Of a stretch of 64,000 bases of DNA, positions 10,394 to 18,994 are shown in pieces. Position 1 is the first letter of the stretch; every line of letters begins with the position of its first letter. The position numbers and the translations under genes were made by a program. Where the stretch lies: the NCBI RefSeq assembly GCF_022678645.1, contig NZ_JALBWV010000002.1, positions 1 through 64,000 of the forward strand. Direction: 5' to 3'. Below the pieces are notes generated by a model. The model was not told the origin of the DNA, searched no databases, and worked only from the letters and a program-made list of their open reading frames with translations. Source of the DNA: Saccharopolyspora soli (lineage in GTDB: Bacteria > Actinomycetota > Actinomycetes > Mycobacteriales > Pseudonocardiaceae).

Positions 10394-10984
10394 TCAGAGC
10401 ATGGTCAGGAACATGTAGGCCATGCTCAGCGACAGGACCAGTTCGGTGATCGCGGTGAGCCGAGGCGCTGGCCGGTGGCAGGTCGGCGGCGCGCGCAGCA
10501 GGTCGGTTCCGGCGAAGCCAGCGCTGAGCGCGCAGTAGACCATCAGAACCCATGCCACCAGCGGAAACGCGAAGCCCGCGGGTTGCGCTTCGACGACCGC
10601 TACAGCGCCGTGCAGGTGGCCGGACGAGTGCGCGGTGGACAACGACAGCCCGCGTGGGGCGGGCTCTTGCGGGCGGGCGGCGGCGAACATGTACGCCATC
10701 GCCAGGCCGCTGACCACGTGGTGCAGGTAGGTCCCGGCGGGTCTCCGGCGCAGCGCCAGGACAGCCATCCACGCCGCGTTCGCGATGAACAGCGCAGCCC
10801 ACACTGCCGCTGGAAGGCGCACCAGGCCGGACAGGAACATCGCCACCATGCCGATGCCCATCAGGGCGTGCGCGACGTCCACGCTGCCTTCGGTGTGCGG
10901 GGCGTCCCCGCGTCGGAGCGCGAGGCGGACCAGGCATGCGAGGGTCACCGCGATGACCGCTGCGGTCAGTACCAGGTCGAGCAT
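10394..10984 (-). CDS. DUF5134-type integral membrane protein
   Basis: 196 residues with about five hydrophobic helices (LVLTAAVIAVTLACL, 'ALMGIGMVAMFLSGL', 'AVWAALFIANAAWM', 'VAWVLMVYCALSAGF', LVLSLSMAYMFLTML). Conserved His and Met residues lie in or near the membrane (HALMGIGM, HHVVSGLAMAYM, AHSSGHLHG), a pattern seen in actinobacterial DUF5134 proteins and suggestive of metal binding. Function is unknown. The start at 10984 follows a weak GGTGGG; an ATG at 10993 is also possible, and the longer frame to 11137 looks non-coding. Confidence 0.6.
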   Translation of the reverse strand: MLDLVLTAAVIAVTLACLVRLALRRGDAPHTEGSVDVAHALMGIGMVAMFLSGLVRLPAAVWAALFIANAAWMAVLALRRRPAGTYLHHVVSGLAMAYMFAAARPQEPAPRGLSLSTAHSSGHLHGAVAVVEAQPAGFAFPLVAWVLMVYCALSAGFAGTDLLRAPPTCHRPAPRLTAITELVLSLSMAYMFLTML

Positions 10985-11167
10985 GCCCACCATCCGCGAC
11001 CGTCGGTATCCGATCGGTGACCCACGGTTGTTGATTGTTCGCGAGTCGACCGCCGATGGTCTAGGTCCGGACGATGGGAGTGGCGAATCGCCAACGACTA
11101 CCGTCAGCGCTGCCAGACGCCGCACCGGGGCGGACACCGCGGTTGTGCCATTGGATGTTGGAGTTGG

Positions 11168-12670
11168 TTACTGTCCAATGGGGACGGTCGTTCTCCTGCG
11201 GCGGCGGAGGATGGCGGGAACCACGAGCAGTGCCGCGGCCAGCACCAGGATCGTTGCCGAGATCGGGCGGGTCAGCAGCACCGTCCAGTCGCCTTCGGCG
11301 AACGACATCGCCCGGCGGAACTGGGTCTCCAGCAGCGGCCCGAGCACCGCGCCGAGGACCATCGGTGCGACCGGATAACCGCTGCGGCGCAACATGAAAC
11401 CGAGCCCGCCGAAGGCGAACGCGAAGGCCACGTCGACGACGTTCTGCGAGATCGCGTACACACCGAGGGTGGCGAACACCAGGATTCCGGCGGTCAGCAG
11501 CGACTGCGGCACGGCCAGCAGCTTCACCCACACCTTGACCAGCGGCAGGTTCAGCGCCAGCAGCATCACGTTCCCGATGTATAGGCTGGCGATCAACGTC
11601 CAGACCAGCGCCGGTTCCTCGTCGAACAGCAGCGGTCCGGGCTGCAGGTTGTAGATCTGGAACGCGATCAGCAGCACGCCAGCGGTCGCCGAGGTCGGGA
11701 TGCCCAGGGTCAGCAGCGGGGCGAGGGTGCCGGAGAACGCGGCGTTGTTCGCCGCCTCCGGTCCGGCCACGCCTTCGATCGCGCCGTGGCCGAATTCCTC
11801 GCGGCGCTTGGCCAACCGGCGTTCCAGGTTGTAGCTGAGGAACGTCGGGATCTCCGCGCCCCCGGCGGGCAGCGAACCGATCGGCAGGCCGATGGCGGTG
11901 CCGCGCAACCACGGCTTCCACGAGCGCCGCCATTCGTCCCTGGTCATCCACACCTTGCCCGCCTGCGGGACGACCTGCCTCGGGTGGTGGCGCATCCGGC
12001 TCACCGAGTACAGCGCCTCGGCAACCGCGAACAGACCGACCGCCAGCGCCACCAACTCCATTCCGTCGTAGAGCTCGGCCACGCCGAAGGTGTAGCGCGG
12101 CTGCCCGGTGAGGTTGTCGATGCCGATCAGGCCGATCGACAGTCCGAGGAACAGCGTGGCCAGGCCCTTCACCACCGAGTCGCCGACCAGCGAGGTGACC
12201 GTGACGAAGGCCAGCACCATGATCGCGAAGTATTCGGCGGGTTGGATCAGCTTGCCCAACTCGGCCATCCACGGTGCGAGGAAGGTGATGCCGACCGTCG
12301 AGATGGTGCCCGCCACGAACGAACCGATTGCCGCGGTCGCCAACGCCGCCCCGCCGCGACCCTTCAGCGCCATCGGATGGCCTTCGAGGGTGGTGGGCAC
12401 GGACGCCGTCTCGCCTGGGATGTTGAGCAGGATCGCGGTGGTCGACCCGCCGTACATGCCGCCGTAGTAGATCCCGGCGAACAGCACGAACGCGCCGATC
12501 GGGTCGAAGACGTAGGTGACCGGCAGCAGCAACGCGACCGTGGTGGCCGGGCCGAGACCGGGCAGCACCCCGACCATCGTGCCGATGGTGACCCCGACCA
12601 GCGCGAGCAGCAGGTTCTGCCAGATCAGGGCAGTGCCGAAACCGGTCAGCAGGTTGTGCAGAACGTCCAT
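11168..12670 (-). CDS. tctA: Tripartite tricarboxylate transporter, large membrane subunit
   Basis: 500-residue TctA-family permease with about 11-12 membrane segments. Typical motifs are the N-terminal GVLPGLGPATTVALLLP and GGSTTAILLNIPGE, and the mid-protein LGIPTSATAGVLL. With TctB and the binding protein TctC it forms a sodium- or proton-coupled uptake system for citrate, tartrate or related carboxylates. Last gene of a four-gene operon; its ATG is one base from the tctB stop. An inverted repeat (CCATTGGA at 11148-11155, TCCAATGG at 11174-11181) surrounds its stop codon and may help termination. Confidence 0.93.
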   Translation of the reverse strand: MDVLHNLLTGFGTALIWQNLLLALVGVTIGTMVGVLPGLGPATTVALLLPVTYVFDPIGAFVLFAGIYYGGMYGGSTTAILLNIPGETASVPTTLEGHPMALKGRGGAALATAAIGSFVAGTISTVGITFLAPWMAELGKLIQPAEYFAIMVLAFVTVTSLVGDSVVKGLATLFLGLSIGLIGIDNLTGQPRYTFGVAELYDGMELVALAVGLFAVAEALYSVSRMRHHPRQVVPQAGKVWMTRDEWRRSWKPWLRGTAIGLPIGSLPAGGAEIPTFLSYNLERRLAKRREEFGHGAIEGVAGPEAANNAAFSGTLAPLLTLGIPTSATAGVLLIAFQIYNLQPGPLLFDEEPALVWTLIASLYIGNVMLLALNLPLVKVWVKLLAVPQSLLTAGILVFATLGVYAISQNVVDVAFAFAFGGLGFMLRRSGYPVAPMVLGAVLGPLLETQFRRAMSFAEGDWTVLLTRPISATILVLAAALLVVPAILRRRRRTTVPIGQ

Positions 12671-12671
12671 G

Positions 12672-13175
12672 TCAGAACGCCAATCTGACGATGCCCGGTG
12701 GCAGGCTGACGCCCAGCAGCCGGTCGAACAGGAAGTACGCGGCCAGCGAGAGCACCAGCCCGATCAGCAGGTCTCGTACCGGTTTCCGGCTCCCGAGAAC
12801 TCGCGCGACCAGGGCGAAGAACACCGTGCTGGACTGCCAGAACCCGACTGGGACCAGCAGCAGCACGTAGCCGCACAACGTCGCGCCGAGCTTGGCGACC
12901 GCGGGCCAATCCGTCGCTACCGCTTCCTCGCTCGGTTCTTCGGCGTCAGCGGCTCGGAAGGAACGCACCAGCGCGATCGCGCCGAACAGCGTGGTGCCAG
13001 CGCCGACGATGAGCGGGAACACCTGCGGTCCCACGGCTTGGTAAGTACCGCCGGAGTTGATGGTGAAGGAGCCGATCAGCACCACGAGGCCGACGACCAG
13101 CACGAGGAGCGCGCTCAGCCGTGCCGCCCACGGGCGGATCTCGGTGTCGTCCCCCGATTCCTCCGCAACGCTCAT
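12672..13175 (-). CDS. tctB: Tripartite tricarboxylate transporter, small membrane subunit
   Basis: 167-residue TctB-family protein with four predicted membrane helices (VLVVGLVVLIGSFTI, 'FPLIVGAGTTLFGAIAL', 'GATLCGYVLLLVPVGFW', 'IGLVLSLAAYFLFDRLLGV'). It is the small accessory subunit that partners TctA. Start ATG 13175 has GGAGG about ten bases upstream. A 148-base gap separates it from tctC; I see no gene there. Confidence 0.88.
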   Translation of the reverse strand: MSVAEESGDDTEIRPWAARLSALLVLVVGLVVLIGSFTINSGGTYQAVGPQVFPLIVGAGTTLFGAIALVRSFRAADAEEPSEEAVATDWPAVAKLGATLCGYVLLLVPVGFWQSSTVFFALVARVLGSRKPVRDLLIGLVLSLAAYFLFDRLLGVSLPPGIVRLAF

Positions 13176-13323
13176 GACTGGTCCGCCTCCAGTACCGCCT
13201 CTCCGCGATTTTCAGTGGTGGTCGCGCCCCACCCAACCTCCCGTTTCGCGGTTTCTTGTGGCTGGCTTGCGTCACGGTCCCCTGAGGTGCGGTTGAGGAG
13301 GGCTCGGGTTGGCAGAAGGTGTC

Positions 13324-14304
13324 TCATGACGTCAGCCCCAATTCCTTCAGCACGGCGGTCACCTGCTGCTTGTGCTGCTCGATCCGGGCCGCGAACTCTT
13401 CGCCCGGCAGCCATGCGTCCGTCCAGTCGTTGCGCACCAACGCCGCCTGCCAGCAAGGGGTTTCGCGCATCCGCCGGATCAGGTCGATCACCTCGCGCTG
13501 TTGCTGCTCGTCCAGACCGGGCGGGGCCAGCACGCCGCCGATCGAGCTGATGTCGATGTGGCCCAGGCCGAGTTCCCGCAGCGGCGGGGCGTCGATGCCG
13601 GGCGCACGGGTGTCGCCGGTGACGGCCAGGGCGCGCAGTTCGCCTGCCTCGATCTGGCCGCGCATCTCGGTGACCGTCGCCACCCCGACCTTCGCGGTGC
13701 CGCTGATCAGCAGGCCGAGCATTTCCCCGCCGCCTCCGGTGGCGACGTAGTTGATCTGGTCGGGGGCGATCCCGTTGTCCTTGGCCAGCAGACCGGCCAG
13801 CAGGTGGTCGGGGCCGCCGAGCGACCCGCCGACCCAGGAGGTGCCGCGCGGGTCGGCGCGGAAACCGGCGATGAGATCGGCCATCGTCCGGTAGGGCGAG
13901 GCGGCGGGCACCACGATGGCGCTCTGGCTGGTCGTCAACCCGGCGATCGGGGTCAGCGTGGTGAGGTCCACCGGCGAGTCGTTGCGCACGATGCCGCCGA
14001 GCATCGTCACGGTGTCCATCACCATGAGCTCGTGCGGATCACCGGTGTTGACCACGAACTGCGCCAGCCCGATCGTGCCGCCCGCGCCGGGCACGTTCTC
14101 CACGGTGGCCGCCCGATCGGTGATGCCGCAGTCGTGCAGCGCGGAGTCGATCTCGCGGGCCCGCGTGTCCCAGCCGCCGCCGGTGCTGCCCGGCGCCAAG
14201 ATCGAGATGTTCTTGCTCGGATAGGGTCCGCTGCCGTCCACCGGTCCGATGGCGCAGGACGTGGTGAGCAGCGCAACCGCGAGCAGCAGGCGGCGCACCT
14301 TCAT
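13324..14304 (-). CDS. tctC: Tripartite tricarboxylate transporter substrate-binding protein
   Basis: 326-residue extracytoplasmic receptor of the TctC/Bug family. The N terminus is a lipoprotein signal peptide (LLLAVALLTTSC). Family motifs include APGSTGGGWDTRAREI, ENVPGAGGTIGLAQFV, and GVATVTEMRGQIEAGELRAL. It binds a carboxylate or amide ligand and hands it to TctAB. Its ATG overlaps the stop of the esterase gene upstream by four bases (ATGA), showing translational coupling. The ligand cannot be named; the linked esterase suggests an ester-derived carboxylate. Confidence 0.92.
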   Translation of the reverse strand: MKVRRLLLAVALLTTSCAIGPVDGSGPYPSKNISILAPGSTGGGWDTRAREIDSALHDCGITDRAATVENVPGAGGTIGLAQFVVNTGDPHELMVMDTVTMLGGIVRNDSPVDLTTLTPIAGLTTSQSAIVVPAASPYRTMADLIAGFRADPRGTSWVGGSLGGPDHLLAGLLAKDNGIAPDQINYVATGGGGEMLGLLISGTAKVGVATVTEMRGQIEAGELRALAVTGDTRAPGIDAPPLRELGLGHIDISSIGGVLAPPGLDEQQQREVIDLIRRMRETPCWQAALVRNDWTDAWLPGEEFAARIEQHKQQVTAVLKELGLTS

Positions 14305-15140
14305 CTGCCACCACCTCTCAGCAGCTCGGTGAAGAAGTCCTGGACCGGGTCGAGCACCTGCATCGGCTCGTGCGCGACGCCCGGCACGGTGTCGAAACGC
14401 ACTGCTATGCCGTGCTTTTCGAAGTTCTCCCGAAGCGTGGTCAGCCGTTCGATGCGGGTGCGACCGGCGTCCTGCGCGCCGTCCATCCAGTTGGAGTCGC
14501 CGGGGTTGTTGATCTCCCAGGTTTCGGTGTCCTCGCCGCCGACCACCATCTGCACCGGCACGTCCGCGAGTTCGCCGAGTTTCGGCGTCGCGCCGACGAT
14601 CTCCTCGACGCCACGCAGCCCGAGCCACCACGGGCGGTTCTCGTCGATCAGGGTGACCCGACCCGGTGCGCCGATGGATACCCCGGCCAACCGGTCGGGG
14701 TGCAGGTAGAAGAAGCGGTGCGCGAACTGGCCGCCGCCGGAGAAGCCGTGCAGCAGGAATCGCCCGGTTCGCACGTTGAACCGCTCGCCCACCTCCTCGA
14801 CGATTGCCAGCAGCACCAGGTCGAACCGGATGTCGCCGTACCGGATGAACTTGAAGTTGTGCAGGTCGTCGGGATCGCCGATGCCAGCCGGGAACACCGG
14901 GGCGAGCACCACGCAGCCGTGCTCCTCGGCGAATTCGGAGAAGTGGTCCCGGTACTGCGGGCCGCGCCGACCGGTGCCGTGCTGCAGCACCACCAGCGGC
15001 AACGGCTCGCCGTCCGGGTCGTGCTGCTGGGGCACGTGCAGGCAGTACGAGAAGCGCTGGTCGTAGCGGGAGGCGAAGAGCGTTGTCGCACCGGCCGAGT
15101 AGAACCCCTGCGGATCTTTGGGACGCTGGCTGTCCGACAT
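14301..15140 (-). CDS. Alpha/beta-hydrolase, esterase/depolymerase-like
   Basis: 279 residues. Nucleophile elbow GFSGGGQ, an oxyanion-type LQHGTG near the N terminus, and a late His in VPGVAHEP support an active serine hydrolase similar to the LpqC/PHB-depolymerase group. No signal peptide is apparent from the chosen ATG (15140), which is preceded by GGAAGGAG. It heads the tct operon and overlaps tctC by four bases. I infer that it releases a carboxylic acid, from an ester or polyester, that the TctABC system recognises or imports. Substrate unknown. Confidence 0.75.
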   Translation of the reverse strand: MSDSQRPKDPQGFYSAGATTLFASRYDQRFSYCLHVPQQHDPDGEPLPLVVLQHGTGRRGPQYRDHFSEFAEEHGCVVLAPVFPAGIGDPDDLHNFKFIRYGDIRFDLVLLAIVEEVGERFNVRTGRFLLHGFSGGGQFAHRFFYLHPDRLAGVSIGAPGRVTLIDENRPWWLGLRGVEEIVGATPKLGELADVPVQMVVGGEDTETWEINNPGDSNWMDGAQDAGRTRIERLTTLRENFEKHGIAVRFDTVPGVAHEPMQVLDPVQDFFTELLRGGGR

Positions 15141-15261
15141 CGACGCTCCTTCCGACGGTCGCTTGGCAGGGAATCGTGGTTGGCCCACGACGGGACGAAC
15201 AACAACATTGACGCCAACCCGGTAATGTCTCCGCCCATCGCGCCAGGCATACTTGCTGGTC

Positions 15262-16335
15262 ATGGCGGTGACGCTGCTGTTGTGCGGATCCGGTGCGAGC
15301 CGAATCGGCATCCGCTCGTCCGCGTTGGCCGAACTGTGCGCGTGCCTGCATTCGGTGGACGAACTCGAACACCACCCGGCGAGCTGGCCCTGGTCGGAGT
15401 TCTTCGAAACCGTGCTGGACGGGCGCCTGGCGGCCGAAGGCGGCGCGTTCGCCCCGCTGTGGGGACCGTTCCGGGCGCGTTACCTGCTCCCGCTCACCGA
15501 CCACTCGCAACGGGAACTCGACGACGAGCTGCGCGACATCGAACGGCTGCCGCTGCCCGAGTTCCTGGCCATGAGCGCGCAGGCGCTGGTCGGCAAGAAC
15601 ACCCAGGATCCGTTGCACCGCTTGGTGGACGACGCCGCGCTGCGGAAGCGGTTCATGGCCCGGTTCCGGCTCATCTCGGCGCGGCACCACCAACTCGCCA
15701 GCCGCCTGTTCGCCGACGCCGAGCAGCTGCGCGCCGACCTGCTGGGCTTCCTGCGCGCGGTCGCCGACACCGCCTTCGCGCCGGAGTGGGGCAAGCTGCG
15801 CCCGGTGATCAACGCCGAGGTGCGGCACAAGGTGCACACCCGCAACCAGCTCGGTGACCGGGTCCTCGCCGATTTCCCCATCGCGACGCTGCTTGAGGAC
15901 CCGCCGCGAGTCGTCTTCGACAAGCTCTACCCGGCGAGCGCATCGGTGCACGAATCACCGTGCTTGCTGGTGCCTTCCGTGCACGGCAACCCGCACACGG
16001 TCATCAAGCACTACACGGGTTTTCCGATCGTCGTGCAGTACCCGATCACTCGCGGCGCCGAGATCTCCTTGGAGGTCATGCGCAAGCGGCTCGCCGTGCT
16101 CACCGATCCGGTGCGGATCAAGCTCTGCCAGGACATCCTCCGCAATGCGGCCAGCACGACCGATCTGGCGCTGCGGCTGGACATGACCGCCCCGCAGGTC
16201 TCCCGGCACCTGCGCAAACTGCGGGAGGCCGGGCTGGTGCACGGCCACCGCGACGGTGCGGTGGTCCGCTACCAGCTGGACGTCGAAGCGGTCCGCCGCC
16301 TGGGCTTGGACTTCATCCAGGCCCTGCAACGCTGA
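15262..16335 (+). CDS. DUF5937/ArsR-family winged-helix transcriptional regulator
   Basis: 357 residues. The N-terminal 250 residues resemble the DUF5937 domain common in actinobacteria ('SRIGIRSSALAELCACLHSV'); the C-terminal 80 form an ArsR-type winged helix ('LAVLTDPVRIKLCQDIL', then 'SRHLRKLREAGLV'). There is no CxC metal-binding motif, so it does not look like an arsenic sensor. It is divergent from the esterase-tct operon with about 120 bases between starts, so it is a candidate regulator of that operon. The start ATG 15262 has no clear ribosome site. Confidence 0.75.
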   Translation: MAVTLLLCGSGASRIGIRSSALAELCACLHSVDELEHHPASWPWSEFFETVLDGRLAAEGGAFAPLWGPFRARYLLPLTDHSQRELDDELRDIERLPLPEFLAMSAQALVGKNTQDPLHRLVDDAALRKRFMARFRLISARHHQLASRLFADAEQLRADLLGFLRAVADTAFAPEWGKLRPVINAEVRHKVHTRNQLGDRVLADFPIATLLEDPPRVVFDKLYPASASVHESPCLLVPSVHGNPHTVIKHYTGFPIVVQYPITRGAEISLEVMRKRLAVLTDPVRIKLCQDILRNAASTTDLALRLDMTAPQVSRHLRKLREAGLVHGHRDGAVVRYQLDVEAVRRLGLDFIQALQR

Positions 16336-16352
16336 GTCCACATCGGACTCGG

Positions 16353-16769
16353 TCAGGCGTCGGGGACGAGCTCGGCCAGCAGGTTCCGGACCCGGCGGTC
16401 GATTTCGTCCCGGATCGCGCGGATTTCGTGCAGCGGTTTGCCCGCCGGGTCGTCGAGTTCCCAGTCCAGGTAGCGCTTGCCGGGGAACACGGGGCAGGCA
16501 TCGCCGCAGCCCATGGTGATGACCACATCGGCCGCCCGCACGGCGTCGGTGCTGAGGGGTTTGGGGAATTCATTGGACAGGTCCAGGTCCAGTTCGGCCA
16601 TGGCGACCAAGACGGCCGGGTTGACGGTGTCAGCGGGAGCGGACCCAGCGGACCGGACCACGACTCGGCCGCGGGCGTAGTGGTGCAGCAAAGCGGCGGC
16701 CATCTGCGAGCGGCCCGCGTTGTGCACGCAGACGAAGAGGACCTCGGGGCGGTTAGCTGGTTCGGACAT
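16353..16769 (-). CDS. arsC: Arsenate reductase, low-molecular-weight phosphatase type
   Basis: 138 residues. The P-loop CVHNAGRS near the N terminus is the catalytic Cys-X5-Arg of thioredoxin- or mycothiol-linked ArsC proteins, with further cysteines in MGCGDACPVF for the reduction cycle. It reduces arsenate to arsenite, which the neighbouring Acr3 pump exports. It overlaps the end of acr3 by 17 bases and is third in the arsR-acr3-arsC operon. The ATG at 16769 follows a modest purine-rich stretch. Confidence 0.92.
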   Translation of the reverse strand: MSEPANRPEVLFVCVHNAGRSQMAAALLHHYARGRVVVRSAGSAPADTVNPAVLVAMAELDLDLSNEFPKPLSTDAVRAADVVITMGCGDACPVFPGKRYLDWELDDPAGKPLHEIRAIRDEIDRRVRNLLAELVPDA

Positions 16770-17841
16770 GCTCGACCTCGTGCGGGTTGGAGTTGAACCA
16801 GCGCCGGGCGGCCAGCGAGACGTAGACCAGGGCGACCAGCACGGGTACCTCGATGAGCGGTCCGACGACACCGGCCAGCGCTTGGCCGCTGGTGACGCCG
16901 AAGGTGCCGATGGCCACGGCGATGGCGAGTTCGAAGTTGTTGCCCGCCGCGGTGAACGACAACGTCGCCGATCGCGCGTAGTTCAGCCCGATGGCCTTGC
17001 CCAGCGCGAAGGCCCCGGCCCACATGATCGCGAAGTACGCCAGCAGCGGCAGCGCGATCCGCGCGACATCCAGGGGACGGCTGGTGATCTGCCCGCCCTG
17101 CAGGGCGAAGAGGACCACGATGGTGAACAGCAACCCGTACAGCGCTACCGGCCCGATCCGGGGTAGGAACCGCGATTCGTACCACTCGCGCCCCCTGGCG
17201 CGCTCGCCGAACTTGCGGGTGAGGTACCCGGCGACCAGCGGAACGCCCAAGAAGATCAACACGGATTTGCCGATCTGCCACGCCGACACGTCCAGCCCCG
17301 CCTGGGGCAGGCCGAGCCAGCCCGGCAGCACCGAGAGGTAGAACCAGCCCAGGCCAGCGAAGGCCAGCACCTGGAACACCGAGTTCAACGCCACGAGAAC
17401 GGCGGCGGCCTCCCGGTCGCCGCAGGCGAGGTCGTTCCAGATGATGACCATCGCGATGCAGCGCGCGAGACCGACGATGATCAGACCGGTGCGGTACTCG
17501 GGCAGGTCGGGCAGCAAGACCCAGGCCAGCGCGAACATCAGCGCGGGGCCGAGCACCCAGTTCAGCAGCAGTGACGAGAGCATCAGGCGGCGGTCGCCGG
17601 TGACGGCGTCCAGCCGGTCGTAGCGGACCTTGGCCAGCACCGGATACATCATCACCAGCAGGCCTACCGCGATCGGCAGCGAGATCCCGTCGATGGCCAC
17701 CGCGTCCAGGGCCGGACCTAGCCCGGGAACCCACCGGCCCGCCAGCAGGCCGGTCAGCATCGCCGCGCCGATCCACACCGGTAGCAGTCGATCCAATGTG
17801 GATAGATTCGCGGCGACCGCGCGCTGGTCTCGTGCCGTCAT
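16753..17841 (-). CDS. acr3: Arsenite efflux transporter, Acr3 family
   Basis: 362 residues with ten predicted membrane helices. Acr3 features include NSVFQVLAFAGLGWFYL and the conserved Cys in MVIIWNDLACGDREAAAV, a residue shown to matter in Acr3 transporters. It exports arsenite using the membrane potential. Its ATG overlaps the arsR stop by four bases (ATGA), and its 3' end overlaps arsC. Confidence 0.93.
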   Translation of the reverse strand: MTARDQRAVAANLSTLDRLLPVWIGAAMLTGLLAGRWVPGLGPALDAVAIDGISLPIAVGLLVMMYPVLAKVRYDRLDAVTGDRRLMLSSLLLNWVLGPALMFALAWVLLPDLPEYRTGLIIVGLARCIAMVIIWNDLACGDREAAAVLVALNSVFQVLAFAGLGWFYLSVLPGWLGLPQAGLDVSAWQIGKSVLIFLGVPLVAGYLTRKFGERARGREWYESRFLPRIGPVALYGLLFTIVVLFALQGGQITSRPLDVARIALPLLAYFAIMWAGAFALGKAIGLNYARSATLSFTAAGNNFELAIAVAIGTFGVTSGQALAGVVGPLIEVPVLVALVYVSLAARRWFNSNPHEVEHVRTS

Positions 17842-18188
17842 GCCGGTACGGCCGCGGGCGACAGGGCGTCCGACACCAGGCGCAGGGTCTCGGGGCGCAC
17901 GCGGTAGTAGATCCACGTGCCCCTGCGCTCACCTTCGATGACCCCGGCCTCGCGCAGGACCTTCAGGTGGTGCGAGATCGTCGGCCCGGAAAGCTCGAAC
18001 GCGCCGGTCAGATCGCACACGCACGCCTCGCCACCGGCATGCGAGGCGATCAGCGAGAGCAGGCGCAGTCGCACGGGTTCGCCGATCGCCTTGAACACGC
18101 GTGCCAGCGAGGTCGCCTGGTCGGCGCTCAGCGGCTCCCGCATGACCGGCGAGCAGCACAGATCTTCGTCGGCCTCTTGTTTCGACAT
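17838..18188 (-). CDS. arsR: Arsenic-responsive ArsR repressor
   Basis: 116-residue winged-helix repressor. The metal-sensing motif is ACVCDL (Cys-X-Cys) at the start of the recognition-helix region, followed by SGPTISHHLKVLREAGV. An extra Cys-Cys near the N terminus (DLCCSP) may also bind arsenite. It should repress its own operon and divergent arsI until arsenite binds. Start ATG 18188; promoter and operator fall in the 84-base divergent gap. Confidence 0.92.
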   Translation of the reverse strand: MSKQEADEDLCCSPVMREPLSADQATSLARVFKAIGEPVRLRLLSLIASHAGGEACVCDLTGAFELSGPTISHHLKVLREAGVIEGERRGTWIYYRVRPETLRLVSDALSPAAVPA

Positions 18189-18241
18189 GTTTCTATCTTG
18201 ACAGCTCTCGATACAAGGGGCAAGCTGCTGAGTGCGAGTTT

Positions 18242-18256
18242 GATTAGATAATAATC
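18242..18256. promoter_or_regulatory. Candidate ArsR operator
   Basis: GATTAGATAATAATC is an inverted repeat (GATTA and TAATC, five bases apart) in the short divergent region between arsR and arsI. The AT-rich patch is unusual for this DNA and is 17 bases upstream of arsI. A TTGACA at about 18199-18204 could be part of one promoter. The assignment rests on position and symmetry only. Confidence 0.45.
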
Positions 18257-18272
18257 GAAACAAGGAGTCGAG

Positions 18273-18716
18273 ATGTCTCGCATGCAACTGGCTCTCCGGG
18301 TCGGCGACTTGGATGGCTCCATCGCGTTCTACTCGAAGCTCTTCGGCACCGAACCGGCCAAGCTGCGACCCGGCTACGCCAACTTCGCCATCGCCGAACC
18401 ACCGCTGAAGCTCGTTCTGCTGGAAGGTGAGCCCGGCCAGGACGCGGTGCTCGATCACCTGGGCGTCGAGGTCGAAAGCACCGAAGAGGTTGACGGCGCC
18501 ACCGAGCGGCTGAGCTCGCTCGGGCTGTTCACCGAGGTGGAAGAGGACGCCACCTGCTGCTACGCCCGGCAGGACAAGGTCTGGGTGCACGGACCGGGCC
18601 GGGAACCCTGGGAGGTCTACGTGGTCAAAGCCGACTCGGCCACCTTTGGCGACGAAGCCGCCGAGACCACGGCACCACAGTGCTGCGCAAGCGAGAACGC
18701 CCCGGCCAACGCCTAG
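18273..18716 (+). CDS. arsI: ArsI-type glyoxalase-fold protein (C-As lyase / CadI family)
   Basis: 147-residue vicinal-oxygen-chelate protein. The paired cysteines in TCCYARQDKVWV match the thiol pair that binds trivalent organoarsenicals in ArsI, an Fe(II)-dependent dioxygenase that cleaves the carbon-arsenic bond of methylarsenite. Another Cys pair (QCCAS) is near the C terminus. Strong ribosome site AAGGAG, ATG 18273. Divergent from arsR-acr3-arsC, so the locus should handle both inorganic and methylated arsenic. Related CadI proteins are cadmium-induced, so metal specificity is uncertain. Confidence 0.85.
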   Translation: MSRMQLALRVGDLDGSIAFYSKLFGTEPAKLRPGYANFAIAEPPLKLVLLEGEPGQDAVLDHLGVEVESTEEVDGATERLSSLGLFTEVEEDATCCYARQDKVWVHGPGREPWEVYVVKADSATFGDEAAETTAPQCCASENAPANA

Positions 18717-18994
18717 GCCCCTGGTTGGCGAGTCCCCGAACGTCAGATGCACCCGGATCGTCTTCGTGGTGAACATGATCGGGCTGTCCACAAGGGATTG
18801 TCGGCCGGATGCGGCAGTGGAATTCGGCACCGTGGGGTAGATGCCCGCGGCTGGTCGACGCGACTGCTTGGTCGGTTGGTTGATCCGCCGGTTTTGTGAC
18901 GAGGTGGGTTGCGGTCTGGTTGTCGAACGCCTTGACAGGTTGATCGGCGCAGGGTTGCATAACCTCGTTACGATGGCATGGTCGTTGACGGTCC

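Noticed and set aside
13324-15951. 875-residue minus-strand frame spanning tctC and beyond
   Set aside because: Only the last 326 residues (from ATG 14304) are a real TctC with a lipoprotein signal; the rest is out of frame with the esterase gene.
15262-16335. DUF5937/ArsR-like gene as the arsenic repressor
   Set aside because: It lacks the CxC metal site; the true ArsR with ACVCDL is at 17838-18188.
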